DNA of 37,058 bases, from the NCBI GenBank assembly GCA_946185485.1, contig CAMHJQ010000029.1, forward strand, positions 1-37,058, written 5' to 3'. This document shows positions 8,957 through 17,335 of the stretch, one piece after another (position 1 is the first letter of the stretch; each line of letters opens with the position of its first letter). Source of the DNA: an uncultured Prevotellaceae bacterium. GTDB taxonomy: Bacteria > Bacteroidota > Bacteroidia > Bacteroidales > Bacteroidaceae. The position numbers and the translations under genes are program-made. Under the pieces are notes generated by a model, which worked only from the letters and a program-made list of their open reading frames with translations, searched no databases and was not told the DNA's origin.

Positions 8957-8964
8957 CAAAGATA
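8957..8964 (-). promoter_or_regulatory. -7 element of operon promoter
   Basis: TATCTTTG on the minus strand matches the Bacteroidota -7 consensus TAnnTTTG and lies 34 bp upstream of the start at 8922. No TTTG -33 element is present 19-21 bp further upstream; that position holds the first GACTAACA repeat, as expected for an activator-dependent promoter. Confidence 0.6.
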
Positions 8965-8984
8965 AAAAAAATGTCAGCCATACA

Positions 8985-9013
8985 GACTAACATTTCTTGC
9001 AAAACGACTAACA
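8985..9013. promoter_or_regulatory. Candidate AraC-type operator: GACTAACA repeats 21 bp apart
   Basis: GACTAACA occurs at 8985-8992 and again at 9006-9013, a start-to-start spacing of exactly 21 bp (two helical turns). A related TACTAACC lies at 9038, a further 32 bp away. AraC-family activators typically bind direct repeats with such spacing next to the promoter. The pair starts where the -33 element of the 8957-8964 promoter should be. The adjacent upstream gene encodes an AraC-type HTH protein, which makes it the natural candidate ligand. A 7-bp inverted repeat (CTAACAA/TTGTTAG, 9008-9029) overlaps the second copy. Confidence 0.45.
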
Positions 9014-9025
9014 AAACAATAATTG

Positions 9026-10696
9026 TTAGTTATTTTTTACTAACCACTCCTTTGGAGTCATGCCTGTGAAGACCTTGAATGTGCGGAAGAACGACATCTC
9101 GTTCGAGAAGCCTGACTCCACATAGACAGCAGTCATCTTAGCGTCGGGATGGTTTCTCAGCAGCTGCTTGGCGTATTCAATACGGTAACCGTTGACGAAT
9201 TGTGCAAACGAACAGCCACAGTTTACTTTGATACTGTCGGAGACCATTCGGGACGGGACATCGAGTTTGGCAGCAACATCGCCCACCTTCAAGTTGCTGT
9301 TCAGATAGATTCGCTGTTCGTCCATCAGCTGACTGATATGTTCAAATAGTTGTTCTGCCGACTCATCAGGCTGTGCAACACGGTCATCGCCCTCTTCAAT
9401 CAGTACCTCGGACTGCCTAGACTTGCCTCGCTGATGATATATAACAAGGTACACGAGGAACACGAGGAGTCCCAACACGACTATGCCCCCGAGCCACCAA
9501 ACCCAAATACTGCATTCCTGCGCACGGGAGGGTTCTGTACCGACCGGCAGCAACCAGGCTGAGGCGCAGGGTGTATAATTATTGCCTTTTGTGCCGCCAG
9601 CCATCACCAGATTACCATCGGAATTCAATACGGGCTGACACATACCTATGCCGGACAGCACGTCAGTATAGTAAAGTTTGATTTCTGCCGGACTCTTTTG
9701 GTAATCGACAGCAAGGACATACAGACGGCTATCGTGCTCAATATCGTCCATTCCCACAACATACGCCCGATGCTTTTGTCTGTCAGCAACGACGTATGAG
9801 AAGTAGTTGATGGTATTCCCCTGACAAGTCATCGGTATGGGACACTTGGTAGACAATAGCGAGAAACGTTCGCCTTCCACCTTGACGAGAGCCAGCTGCC
9901 CGGTGCTATCGGTAGCTGTCATCAGATAAGCGTAGATACCTTTCTCCTCGTCGCCAATGAAACTGTCAGAGATATGTGGCATGACAAGATTGTAGAGTGG
10001 CTGCCATCGACTAAAGAGTGGAACGGTAAAAGGCTCGCCTTTTAGGCGGTCGACTATCATGGTGTCGAACAGTTCAGCTTTATAGTCCCTGGGACTGAAG
10101 ATGACAGCATTGTCTTTAGATGTGCGGAAAATGTAAGGCAACGAACGGTTTTGTGAGACATGCTTGACGGTTTTGTTCTGCCGAGTGCCGTCAAAACACT
10201 CTACTCCATCCTCCTGATACCAGTTGCCCGTCACGACGACACGTCCGCTGTCCATCTCCATAGCTTCAGCAAAACAGCGTTTCCTGACCATGCAGCCAAA
10301 GCCTTCAAAAGTGTGACTGGCCGGGTCGTATAGCTCTAACGAGAAGAGTTGTCCGATGCCCAATGGCTGTTCATGGCCTCCGGCAACGAGTATGCGCCCG
10401 TTTTTCATGGCTATGGCCAATCCTTGGTCGTGGGTATATATGGTAGACAGCGTGTGCCACTGGTCGTCTTTCAGATATTCCGCCGTCTGGGTGGGTACGA
10501 ATCCATCGGTATGACCACCGATAACCACCGCCTCACCATTTATATAAAAGGTGTGGTGGCCAAAGCGTGCTACGTTAAGGTCGGGCAGCCGCACCGCATC
10601 GACTTTGACAACCGGACATTTCTGCACAACCTTAGTATGGCACGCTAAGGATGCAACCGAAAGGAGCACGGTAGTCAAGAGGATTTTAAATGACAT
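9026..10696 (-). CDS. Membrane-bound Kelch-sensor/AraC-type transcriptional regulator
   Basis: This 556-residue one-component regulator begins with an export signal that ends in a possible lipobox (SLACH, Cys19). Residues about 35-390 form a beta-propeller-like region with Kelch-type motifs (AVVIGGHTDG, RILVAGGHE, NLVMAGGTKG). A single transmembrane helix follows (about 397-421), then a charged linker. A C-terminal AraC/XylS helix-turn-helix domain closes the protein (about 460-556, with GYRIEYAKQLLRNHP and the second-HTH motif FSNEMSFFRTFKVFTGMTP). The sensor is periplasmic and the DNA-binding part cytoplasmic, so the protein probably acts from the membrane, like other Bacteroidota membrane-bound regulators. 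It lacks histidine kinase and receiver domains. It is the gene directly upstream of the 8922-1 operon, which it may control. The ligand is unknown. Confidence 0.88.
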   Translation of the reverse strand: MSFKILLTTVLLSVASLACHTKVVQKCPVVKVDAVRLPDLNVARFGHHTFYINGEAVVIGGHTDGFVPTQTAEYLKDDQWHTLSTIYTHDQGLAIAMKNGRILVAGGHEQPLGIGQLFSLELYDPASHTFEGFGCMVRKRCFAEAMEMDSGRVVVTGNWYQEDGVECFDGTRQNKTVKHVSQNRSLPYIFRTSKDNAVIFSPRDYKAELFDTMIVDRLKGEPFTVPLFSRWQPLYNLVMPHISDSFIGDEEKGIYAYLMTATDSTGQLALVKVEGERFSLLSTKCPIPMTCQGNTINYFSYVVADRQKHRAYVVGMDDIEHDSRLYVLAVDYQKSPAEIKLYYTDVLSGIGMCQPVLNSDGNLVMAGGTKGNNYTPCASAWLLPVGTEPSRAQECSIWVWWLGGIVVLGLLVFLVYLVIYHQRGKSRQSEVLIEEGDDRVAQPDESAEQLFEHISQLMDEQRIYLNSNLKVGDVAAKLDVPSRMVSDSIKVNCGCSFAQFVNGYRIEYAKQLLRNHPDAKMTAVYVESGFSNEMSFFRTFKVFTGMTPKEWLVKNN

Positions 10697-10753
10697 CGTT
10701 AATCTGTATTCAATTCGTTAAGTACTATTTTCTTGGTTTAGCCATAGAAGAAA

Positions 10754-10787
10754 TCCGCTAAATTCTGAACATCAGTAACTTAGCGGA
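10754..10787 (-). terminator. Terminator-like hairpin after tRNA-Gln
   Basis: Perfect 8-bp arms TCCGCTAA (10754-10761) and TTAGCGGA (10780-10787) enclose an 18-nt loop. On the minus strand the stem is followed by a pyrimidine-rich TTTCTTC. It lies 8 bp past the 3' end of the tRNA and upstream of the regulator gene. Confidence 0.5.
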
Positions 10788-10795
10788 ATCTTTTG

Positions 10796-10866
10796 TTGGG
10801 GTACCCGGACTCGAACCAGGAAAGGCAGGACCAGAATCTGCAGTGTTACCATTACACCATACCCCA
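10796..10866 (-). tRNA. tRNA-Gln (anticodon CUG)
   Basis: The minus strand folds as a 71-nt tRNA. The acceptor stem TGGGGTA pairs with TACCCCA, followed by discriminator A. The D arm is GTGT-AATGGTA-ACAC. The anticodon arm has loop TTCTGGT, giving anticodon CTG. The T arm is CCTGG-TTCGAGT-CCGGG. CCA is not encoded. The anticodon stem (GCAGA/CCTGC) closes with an A-C apposition next to the loop. Confidence 0.95.
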
Positions 10867-10963
10867 ATTTAAGGATAACAAAGTCAGTGCAAATCGAGAG
10901 CAGAAAGCTTGCTTTTTGCCGAGATGCAGCCTGACTTCGCAGTGCATTTCCCGAAATGCGCTG

Positions 10964-10995
10964 CAAAGGTAGTGCTTTTTTAGCAATCCACCAAA
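10964..10995 (-). promoter_or_regulatory. Promoter of tRNA-Gln
   Basis: Read on the minus strand, TTTG (10995-10992), 20 bp and TACCTTTG (10971-10964) match the Bacteroidota -33/-7 consensus. The site lies about 97 bp upstream of the mature tRNA 5' end, which implies a 5' leader that must be processed. Confidence 0.6.
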
Positions 10996-11010
10996 AAAAA
11001 TAAGAACTTT

Positions 11011-11042
11011 TTTGCGAAAAAGCATAAAAAAGCTTATCTTTG
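11011..11042 (+). promoter_or_regulatory. Promoter of mnmA
   Basis: TTTG (11011-11014), 20 bp and TATCTTTG (11035-11042) match the Bacteroidota promoter consensus exactly. The -7 element ends 30 bp before the mnmA ATG. Confidence 0.75.
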
Positions 11043-11072
11043 CAGCCGAACAGGTAATAAATAGACATCAAG

Positions 11073-12200
11073 ATGACTGAAATAGACAAGCGCATCGCGG
11101 TATTGCTCTCGGGCGGCGTAGACTCCAGTGTGGTGCTCTACGAACTGGTACGTCAGGGACTGAAGCCCGACTGCTTCTATATTAAGATAGGTCCTGAGGA
11201 GGAAGAGGAGTGGGACTGCTCCAGCGAGGAGGACCTGGAGATGGCGACAGCCGTCAGCCACAAGTACGGCTGCCGGCTGGAGGTCATCGACTGCCACCGC
11301 GAATACTGGGACCAGGTGACGACATATACGATGAATAAGGTGCGGGCGGGTCTGACACCGAATCCCGACGTGATGTGCAACCGCCTCATCAAGTTCGGTG
11401 CCTTCCACGAGAAGCGCGGTCACGACTACGACCTCATCGCCACGGGCCACTATGCCACGACGGAGATAGAGGAATTATCAATTATCAATTCTCCATTATC
11501 AATTCGTAAATGGCTTTGTACCAGTCCCGACCCGGTGAAGGACCAGACGGACTTCCTGGCACAGATCTATGACTGGCAACTGAAGAAGGCGCTGTTTCCC
11601 ATCGGTCACATGATGAAGGAAGAGGTGCGCGTCATTGCTGAGCGCGAACATCTGGCTCCGGCCCACCGCCGCGACTCACAGGGTATCTGCTTCTTGGGCA
11701 AGATCAACTACAACGACTATCTGCGCCGCTACCTTGGCGAACTGCCTGGCGACGTGGTGGAGTTGGAAACGGGGCGCATCGTCGGTAAGCACAAAGGGCA
11801 CTGGTTCCACACCATCGGTCAGCGCAAGGGCATGGGCCTGGGCGGTGGACCGTGGTTTGTCATCAAGAAGGACATCGCGCAGAACATCATCTATGTCTCC
11901 CACGGCTACGACCCGCAGACCGCCTACTGCCAGCACTTCCGCATCCGCGACTTCCACGCCCTGACGCTACCTCTCGAACAGATTGTCGACCAGGAGGGCC
12001 GTTCGCCCGTGAGGTCGGTATGCATCAAGATCCGGCATACCCCCGAATTCCTGCCGGCACAGATAGAGGCTACCGACACTGCCGGTGAATACATCGTCCA
12101 CGCCGCCGCCCCTATCCACGGTGTAGCCCCCGGCCAGTTCTGCGTCATCTACGACGATCGCCACCACCGTTGTTACGGCAGTGGCGAGATTACCCTCTAA
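11073..12200 (+). CDS. mnmA: tRNA-specific 2-thiouridylase MnmA
   Basis: MnmA transfers sulfur to C2 of the wobble uridine of tRNA-Lys, tRNA-Glu and tRNA-Gln(UUG), using ATP to activate the base. The 375-residue sequence has the PP-loop LLSGGVDSSV (about 11-20). It has the first catalytic-site Cys in NPDVMCNRL (Cys102), the second in DSQGICFLG (Cys206), and the RNA-contact region HTIGQRKG (about 246-253). The length fits the family. One feature is odd: between the conserved TGHYA and KDQTDFL motifs there is an extra stretch (about residues 131-147) encoded partly by a tandem ATTATCAATT-type repeat (11473-11504). The frame is kept, so the enzyme is probably active. The gene diverges from tRNA-Gln and converges on the pectate lyase gene. 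Confidence 0.96.
   Translation: MTEIDKRIAVLLSGGVDSSVVLYELVRQGLKPDCFYIKIGPEEEEEWDCSSEEDLEMATAVSHKYGCRLEVIDCHREYWDQVTTYTMNKVRAGLTPNPDVMCNRLIKFGAFHEKRGHDYDLIATGHYATTEIEELSIINSPLSIRKWLCTSPDPVKDQTDFLAQIYDWQLKKALFPIGHMMKEEVRVIAEREHLAPAHRRDSQGICFLGKINYNDYLRRYLGELPGDVVELETGRIVGKHKGHWFHTIGQRKGMGLGGGPWFVIKKDIAQNIIYVSHGYDPQTAYCQHFRIRDFHALTLPLEQIVDQEGRSPVRSVCIKIRHTPEFLPAQIEATDTAGEYIVHAAAPIHGVAPGQFCVIYDDRHHRCYGSGEITL
11473..11504. repeat. AATTATCAATT-type repeat inside mnmA
   Basis: The segment contains ATTATCAATT-type units in near-tandem (ATTATCAATT, ATTATCAATTCTCC, ATTATCAATT), read in frame as LSIINSPLSI. Such units are normally seen in AT-rich intergenic DNA, and the surrounding mnmA codons are GC-richer, so this looks like an in-frame insertion. 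Confidence 0.65.
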
Positions 12201-12228
12201 GCAGGTCTGAGCACCCCTTGGGACAACG

Positions 12229-13749
12229 TTATTCACCCATGAGGCTATTCAGATAGACCTCAAGGGCAGTGTAGCCGTCCTTCGAGACGACGCTGTTGCG
12301 GTCGTCAGGATTCGACGGGTCGAGTTCGTGGGCACGCTCCCAGTCGTCAGCCATACCGTCGTGGTCGTTGTCAACGACGGGTAGCGCCTCAGCATATACC
12401 GGGCAGCCACCGGCATCAGCCGGGCTGTCGATGATGCCCGGCTTATGGGCGGCAGCACCTTGGTAAAGGGCCTTGCCATGACGGACTTCATCGACGATGC
12501 GTTGTTCCACGGCATCGCGGTGGATGGTACCGGCCTTCGCCAGCACGTGCTTATAGGCATTCTTGGCCGACTCAGCCTTCGTCAGGAATGCGGCGGTAGA
12601 GAAAGCGGCAGCGGGGGAAGCGGTGGCGGGGATGTCAGCGGCAAAACCGCTGACCGCAAACTGCGGGCTAAGGCGCTTGTGCGCCTGCTGCTGCTCGATG
12701 GTGAAGGGGGCTTTGTTGCTGACGAGCGTCCAGTTGTCCTTGGCCTTCGTGCCCTCCATGACGTTGCCGGCAAAATACCAGCGGCTGGGCGATGTGAGCT
12801 TTTTGCCCTTACGGGCATCGCTCAGTTCGATGAAGACGTTATCGTCAGGATGTGCCGGACCAGGCTTGTAGTAGTTGCCGATGAAGTTGCACTCGTGGCT
12901 ACTGCCCTCCCCGGCCTCGTTCTCGCCGCCATAGCAGGAGTTGCGGCGGCCCCAGTTGTAGTTCACATTATTAATATATTCCAGGAACACGTTCTTGTCG
13001 CCTCCGGGATTCGAGGCACCGTTGATGCGGGGACTGCGGCTATCGTTATGTGCCAACAGGTTGTGGTGGAACGTTGCTGGCGAGCCGCCCCATTGGGCAC
13101 CGTAGCCGCGGACGCCCTTCTTATGGCCGGCATCGTGCAGTCCCTCGTGGATGATGCACCACTGCACGGTGGTATAGTGGTTGTCGTACATCGTCATGTT
13201 CTCCTCGCCACTCCATCCAAAGCAGCAGTGGTCGATGATGATGTTGCGGGCGTTCTCGATGCCGATGGCGCCGCCGTCAATGAAGCAGCGCTTCTTGTAT
13301 GCCTCGTCCGTCTCGCCATCCTTCCGCTCCAGTTCTTGGACACCGAGCCGTCCACGGATATTGCGGATGATGACATTCTCCGACCCGCCCAGGTTCAGTT
13401 TGCCGCCGCGCAGAAGGATGCCCTGTCCGGGTGCCGTCTGTCCGGCAATGGTGACGTTCTTCAGCTTGGCACGGATGGAGCGTTCGTTCTTGCGTTGCGG
13501 ATTGGGACCGATGTCAATGATGCCGCTGACCCGGAACACGATGGTGGCATTCTCCTTGCCGGCATCCGTCAGCGCCCACCGCAACGAGCCCTCGCCCGAG
13601 TCATTGAGGTTGGTCACCTCCACCACCTTGCCGCCGCGACCGCCCGAGGCATATTTGCCAAAGCCCTCAGCCGTCGGGAAGGCCGGCAGCTGGGCAAAGC
13701 CTGCTGCCGCCATCGCGACGCTGACAAGGGTCAGAAGGAATCTCTTCAT
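12229..13749 (-). CDS. Secreted pectate lyase (PL1-like)
   Basis: This 506-residue enzyme has a signal peptide (about 1-19, GFAQ). It starts with the FPTAEGFGKYASGGRGG motif typical of Bacteroidota pectate lyases. The parallel beta-helix core carries IIIDHCCFGWSGEENMTMYD and GYGAQWGG, followed by SRSPRINGA. It ends with a Ca-binding-like segment (DNDHDGMADDWERAHELDP) of the dockerin/thrombospondin-type-3 style. Pectate lyases cleave polygalacturonate by beta-elimination, usually with calcium. The catalytic domain is clearly paralogous to the one in the neighbouring 1149-residue protein (34 bp upstream), so both probably come from duplication and are co-transcribed. The lyase assignment is firm; the exact subfamily is not resolved. 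Confidence 0.92.
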   Translation of the reverse strand: MKRFLLTLVSVAMAAAGFAQLPAFPTAEGFGKYASGGRGGKVVEVTNLNDSGEGSLRWALTDAGKENATIVFRVSGIIDIGPNPQRKNERSIRAKLKNVTIAGQTAPGQGILLRGGKLNLGGSENVIIRNIRGRLGVQELERKDGETDEAYKKRCFIDGGAIGIENARNIIIDHCCFGWSGEENMTMYDNHYTTVQWCIIHEGLHDAGHKKGVRGYGAQWGGSPATFHHNLLAHNDSRSPRINGASNPGGDKNVFLEYINNVNYNWGRRNSCYGGENEAGEGSSHECNFIGNYYKPGPAHPDDNVFIELSDARKGKKLTSPSRWYFAGNVMEGTKAKDNWTLVSNKAPFTIEQQQAHKRLSPQFAVSGFAADIPATASPAAAFSTAAFLTKAESAKNAYKHVLAKAGTIHRDAVEQRIVDEVRHGKALYQGAAAHKPGIIDSPADAGGCPVYAEALPVVDNDHDGMADDWERAHELDPSNPDDRNSVVSKDGYTALEVYLNSLMGE

Positions 13750-13783
13750 ATTTCGTCGTTTTTTTCTGCTTTTTACTCTTTGC

Positions 13784-16700
13784 TTATTTTGCCACGACGG
13801 TAATGCTATGTGTCGTACCGTCGGCTAGCACCTCGCGGATGATGTTCACCCCGTGCTGCAGGCGGCTGACCCGCCGACCGTCGGGAGTAAAGTACTGACG
13901 GCTCACGACTGCTGCTGTGGTCTTCTGGGTGTTGACAGCCGTGACGCCGGCACAGATGGCCGGTTCGCCCACCACGCCGTAGGCACTGACACACTGCACG
14001 GTGACCGGCTCACCCATGTAGGCTATGCTGCGAGATGTGGTCATGATGGCCCTGTCGCCACCAACGGTCACCAAGTAACAACGGGCAAAGCCTGTCTCGT
14101 CGGTAAAATAGAGGACACTTCCTCCTCCCGACCACACGTTGCCGCTCAGCTCCAGCTTCGGCGCAGGCAGGATGAAAGCCTGCCAGTCGGCATCCCAGTC
14201 GTCGGAGCCTCGCAGCATGTAGTCGAGCTGGTAGCTGTTGGTCTCCACAGGCGTGAGCACTGCTTTGCTCGTAGCCGTCTTTCCCTCAGCAGCGAATGAT
14301 GTCTTTCGTTGCGAGAGGTCGACTGCATTACCCTCGGCATCCACCGTATTATATTCCGCCATCTGCGTAGGCAGGCCGCCCATGTCCACCCAACCTTGCG
14401 GATAGATGCTGACACCGTCGGTCAACCGCGTCTGGAGGAAGCTCACCTTGGGCGTATTGCCCCAGGGACGGCCCAGATAGGTCTGATAGCCTGCCGACTT
14501 GCTGGTGACAACAGCATTATTGAACACATAGCCATACTTGGGACTCTGGTGGTCAGGGGCTACAATGTAGCCTCCGCTCTCCACGATGTGCAACGTGTCG
14601 CTGTCGAAATAGGCCTCGCCGTCACCATAGATGAAGTCGGTGCGCCCTGCTATCTTGGTATTACGGATGAGGTGGCGCTGGCCGGCCTTGCCGGTACGGT
14701 AGGTGTCCTGATAGCCCTCCAGGTTGCAGGAGGTGATGACGATGCGGTCGCCCTTGGTGTAAAGGGCCAGCGCCTGCCCTTCTGCCCAGCGAGTGTTGCG
14801 GATGGTGAGGTTGTCGAACGACACTCTGTCGGCTGTCACGTTGACCGTCGCGGTATTGTCTACGCCCCCCTCTGCAGCGGTCTTGTTCCACGTGATAATG
14901 GTGTTCTGCTTCGACTGGCCCGTCAGATGAACGTTGGGCTTGTCAATCTGCACATGCCCCTCGTAGGTGCCAGCCTTCACGAATATATAATAAGGTGTAT
15001 CGCCGGGAGCGGCATCCACCGCCTGCTGAATGGTCTCGTAGTTGCCCGAGCCGTCCTGAGCCACCACAGCGTCGAAGTCGCTCAGCTGGCCGAGGGTCTG
15101 GTGGCTGGTGTACTGCTTGACATCGATGGTGCCGTCGGCCACGCCGTTGAGGAACAGCTCCAGGTTGGAGTAGCCGCTCTCCGTCAGCTTCACGCCATCC
15201 GTAGCATCGTTGGGATTCAGGCCCACCTCGTTCTCGTAGCTGTCGGGCAGTCCGTCGCCGTCGGTGTCAACGACCTGACAGGCGTAGTCGTCAGCCGTCG
15301 GCTGCAGTCGCGGATAGCAGGTGACATTGATTTCCTTGTTGTCCTTGGCCTCGTCGCCTTCATAGAGGGCTGCGAAGTCATCGTGCGACTGCAGCTTGAT
15401 GTTGTAGGGCGAGTCGATGATGCCCAGCTTGCTGCCGCGGGCACCGCCATACTGCGGGTCCTGCGTGCCGGCAGCCTCGGCCAGCACACGGGTGTCCACC
15501 TCGTCGTAGCGGGGCAATGAGGCTCCTGCCTGGGTGGTGACTTTCCTGTAAGCCTCGTCAGCCGTCTCTGTGGGTACATAGCTCAGCTCGTCGACGATGG
15601 TGGTCAGCAGGGCCTTGTCGGCCAGCGACTGCGAGGGCGAGAGGCTCCAGAAATTCATGGCCCTGGAGCTATTGTTGGACACGAAGCCGTAAAAATTGTC
15701 ATCGTTGACCTTCTGCAACTCCTCGTCCTTCCAGATAGTGGTCGCGGGTGCCCACTTGCTGCTCAGTTCGAACTTGTTGCCTTTCAGGTACCACTGTCCC
15801 ACGCCGTTGGCATCGCCGCTGGCCGAACACCAGTAGCGGCGACTGGCGGTGGCATCCTTGGTGGCAGGTCCGGGCCGGTAGTAGTTGCTAATCATATACA
15901 CGCGGTTGTAGTCGGTGTCACCGCCAGCCGAGTTCTCGCCGCCATAGATGGCATTCACTGAGCCCCAGTTGTAGATGACGTTGTTGAAGAACTCGTTGAT
16001 GGCCTGGCGGTCGTGGTTCTCGGGCCGCACGCCGTTGAAGCGCGGCGACCGCGAGTTGTTATGTGCAAACAGGCAGTGGTGCATGGTGCTGCGCTTGCCG
16101 CCCCACTGGGCGCCGTAAGCGCGGTTGCCCTTGGAGTTGCGCGAGTCGTAGAGTCCTTCGGCAAAGATGCACCACTGGGTGGTGGTATTGTTGTTGTCGT
16201 AGAGCGTCAGGTTCTCCTCCATCGACCAGCCGAACGAGCAGTGGTCGAGGATGATGTTCTCCACATTCTCGACACCTAAGGGCGACATGCTGCTGTTGGG
16301 CAGGTCGCCGGCGCGGAAGCGGATATGGCGGATGATGATGTTCGAACCCAGCTTTACCCGATAGCCTGCCAGGCAGATGCCGCCGCCGGGTGCCGTCTGT
16401 CCAGCAATGGTGGTGTTCGACTTCACATCGACGTTCTTGGTCAGGTAGATGGTGCCGCTCACCTTGAAGAGTACCGTCCTGGGCGTGGTGTCACCGGTGG
16501 TGACGGCCCATCGGAAGGTTCCCTCCTCGCCCGTATCGTCGAGGCGTGTGACGTAATACACCTTCGCGCCCTGTCCGTCGACGGGCCGTCCGCCGGTGGT
16601 GAAACGGCCCCAGCCTTCAGCACCCGGGAAGGCGACGAGGTCGTCCTTGTAGTTATCCAACACCTTGAAGACGGCATAAACGGCACCATCCTCGTTGACG

Positions 16701-17233
16701 GTAAAACCATAGGTGGCACTGGCTGACAGACTATTCCCCCTGGCATCCTCCCAGCGCACGAACTCATGGCCCTTGGCTGCCGAGGCTTTCAGGGTCAGTT
16801 GTGTTCCGTGATTATACTTATAGCCTCCTTCAACAGGCGTTCCTGCGGGCGAAACGCTCACAGTGCCCATACCTTCGCAACCGGGTTTGACAAAGCCTAA
16901 CACGACATGAGCCGCCTCCTGCTTGAACTTGGCAGTAATCGTGATGTCGCTTGACAGCGTAAACTTGTGGGGATTCTCTGTCGACAGCAATGTCTCACCA
17001 TCATACCAGCCTTCAAACGAATAGCCCGCATTGGCTGTAGCAGTAATATTGGAGGTCTGCGATCCTGCAAGCACTTTAGCACTTGCAGGACTTACTGTAC
17101 CTGCTCCTTCAGGAGACACCACGAAGGTGGCCGTATAATACGTAAAGGCATTCAATCCTGGTAGTGTTGTCAAGGCGATAGCTGTTGCTGACACCAGCAA
17201 CACAGCCATCAAGGTCACGATTTGTTTCTTCAT
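13784..17233 (-). CDS. Pectate lyase-pectin methylesterase fusion protein
   Basis: This 1149-residue secreted protein carries two pectin-degrading modules. After the signal region come two beta-rich repeat domains (about 33-105 and 110-192) of the bacterial/InlB-type repeat class (AGYSFEGWYDGE, KGHEFVRWEDARG). Residues about 199-640 form a PL1-type pectate lyase (FPGAEGWGRFTTGG, ILDHCSFGWSMEEN, AYGAQWGG). A Ca-binding-like hinge follows (DTDGDGLPDSYENEVG, about 656-671). Residues about 717-1020 form a CE8 pectin methylesterase with EGQALALYTKG, YQDTYRTG (Asp843), GRTDFIYGDG (Asp866) and LGRPWG (Arg922). The C-terminus (QYFTPDGRRVS, NIIREV) resembles the short tail on Prevotella secreted proteins. 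De-esterification would create the substrate for the lyase. The gene is co-directional with the second lyase gene. Confidence 0.93.
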   Translation of the reverse strand: MKKQIVTLMAVLLVSATAIALTTLPGLNAFTYYTATFVVSPEGAGTVSPASAKVLAGSQTSNITATANAGYSFEGWYDGETLLSTENPHKFTLSSDITITAKFKQEAAHVVLGFVKPGCEGMGTVSVSPAGTPVEGGYKYNHGTQLTLKASAAKGHEFVRWEDARGNSLSASATYGFTVNEDGAVYAVFKVLDNYKDDLVAFPGAEGWGRFTTGGRPVDGQGAKVYYVTRLDDTGEEGTFRWAVTTGDTTPRTVLFKVSGTIYLTKNVDVKSNTTIAGQTAPGGGICLAGYRVKLGSNIIIRHIRFRAGDLPNSSMSPLGVENVENIILDHCSFGWSMEENLTLYDNNNTTTQWCIFAEGLYDSRNSKGNRAYGAQWGGKRSTMHHCLFAHNNSRSPRFNGVRPENHDRQAINEFFNNVIYNWGSVNAIYGGENSAGGDTDYNRVYMISNYYRPGPATKDATASRRYWCSASGDANGVGQWYLKGNKFELSSKWAPATTIWKDEELQKVNDDNFYGFVSNNSSRAMNFWSLSPSQSLADKALLTTIVDELSYVPTETADEAYRKVTTQAGASLPRYDEVDTRVLAEAAGTQDPQYGGARGSKLGIIDSPYNIKLQSHDDFAALYEGDEAKDNKEINVTCYPRLQPTADDYACQVVDTDGDGLPDSYENEVGLNPNDATDGVKLTESGYSNLELFLNGVADGTIDVKQYTSHQTLGQLSDFDAVVAQDGSGNYETIQQAVDAAPGDTPYYIFVKAGTYEGHVQIDKPNVHLTGQSKQNTIITWNKTAAEGGVDNTATVNVTADRVSFDNLTIRNTRWAEGQALALYTKGDRIVITSCNLEGYQDTYRTGKAGQRHLIRNTKIAGRTDFIYGDGEAYFDSDTLHIVESGGYIVAPDHQSPKYGYVFNNAVVTSKSAGYQTYLGRPWGNTPKVSFLQTRLTDGVSIYPQGWVDMGGLPTQMAEYNTVDAEGNAVDLSQRKTSFAAEGKTATSKAVLTPVETNSYQLDYMLRGSDDWDADWQAFILPAPKLELSGNVWSGGGSVLYFTDETGFARCYLVTVGGDRAIMTTSRSIAYMGEPVTVQCVSAYGVVGEPAICAGVTAVNTQKTTAAVVSRQYFTPDGRRVSRLQHGVNIIREVLADGTTHSITVVAK

Positions 17234-17335
17234 GATTAGTATGTAGTTTTTATTTCTTATTATACTATTATAGACGAACCACCACCCTGTTTGTCACCTT
17301 ATTAATATAAAGAACATACTTATTGTCAAAATAAC

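Noticed and set aside
14884..14899. parS-like sequence TGTTCCACGTGATAAT
   Set aside because: It matches about 13 of 16 positions of the parS consensus but not the full palindrome. It lies inside the CE8 coding region, where the codons encode a normal motif (ITWNK). No second copy was seen near parAB.
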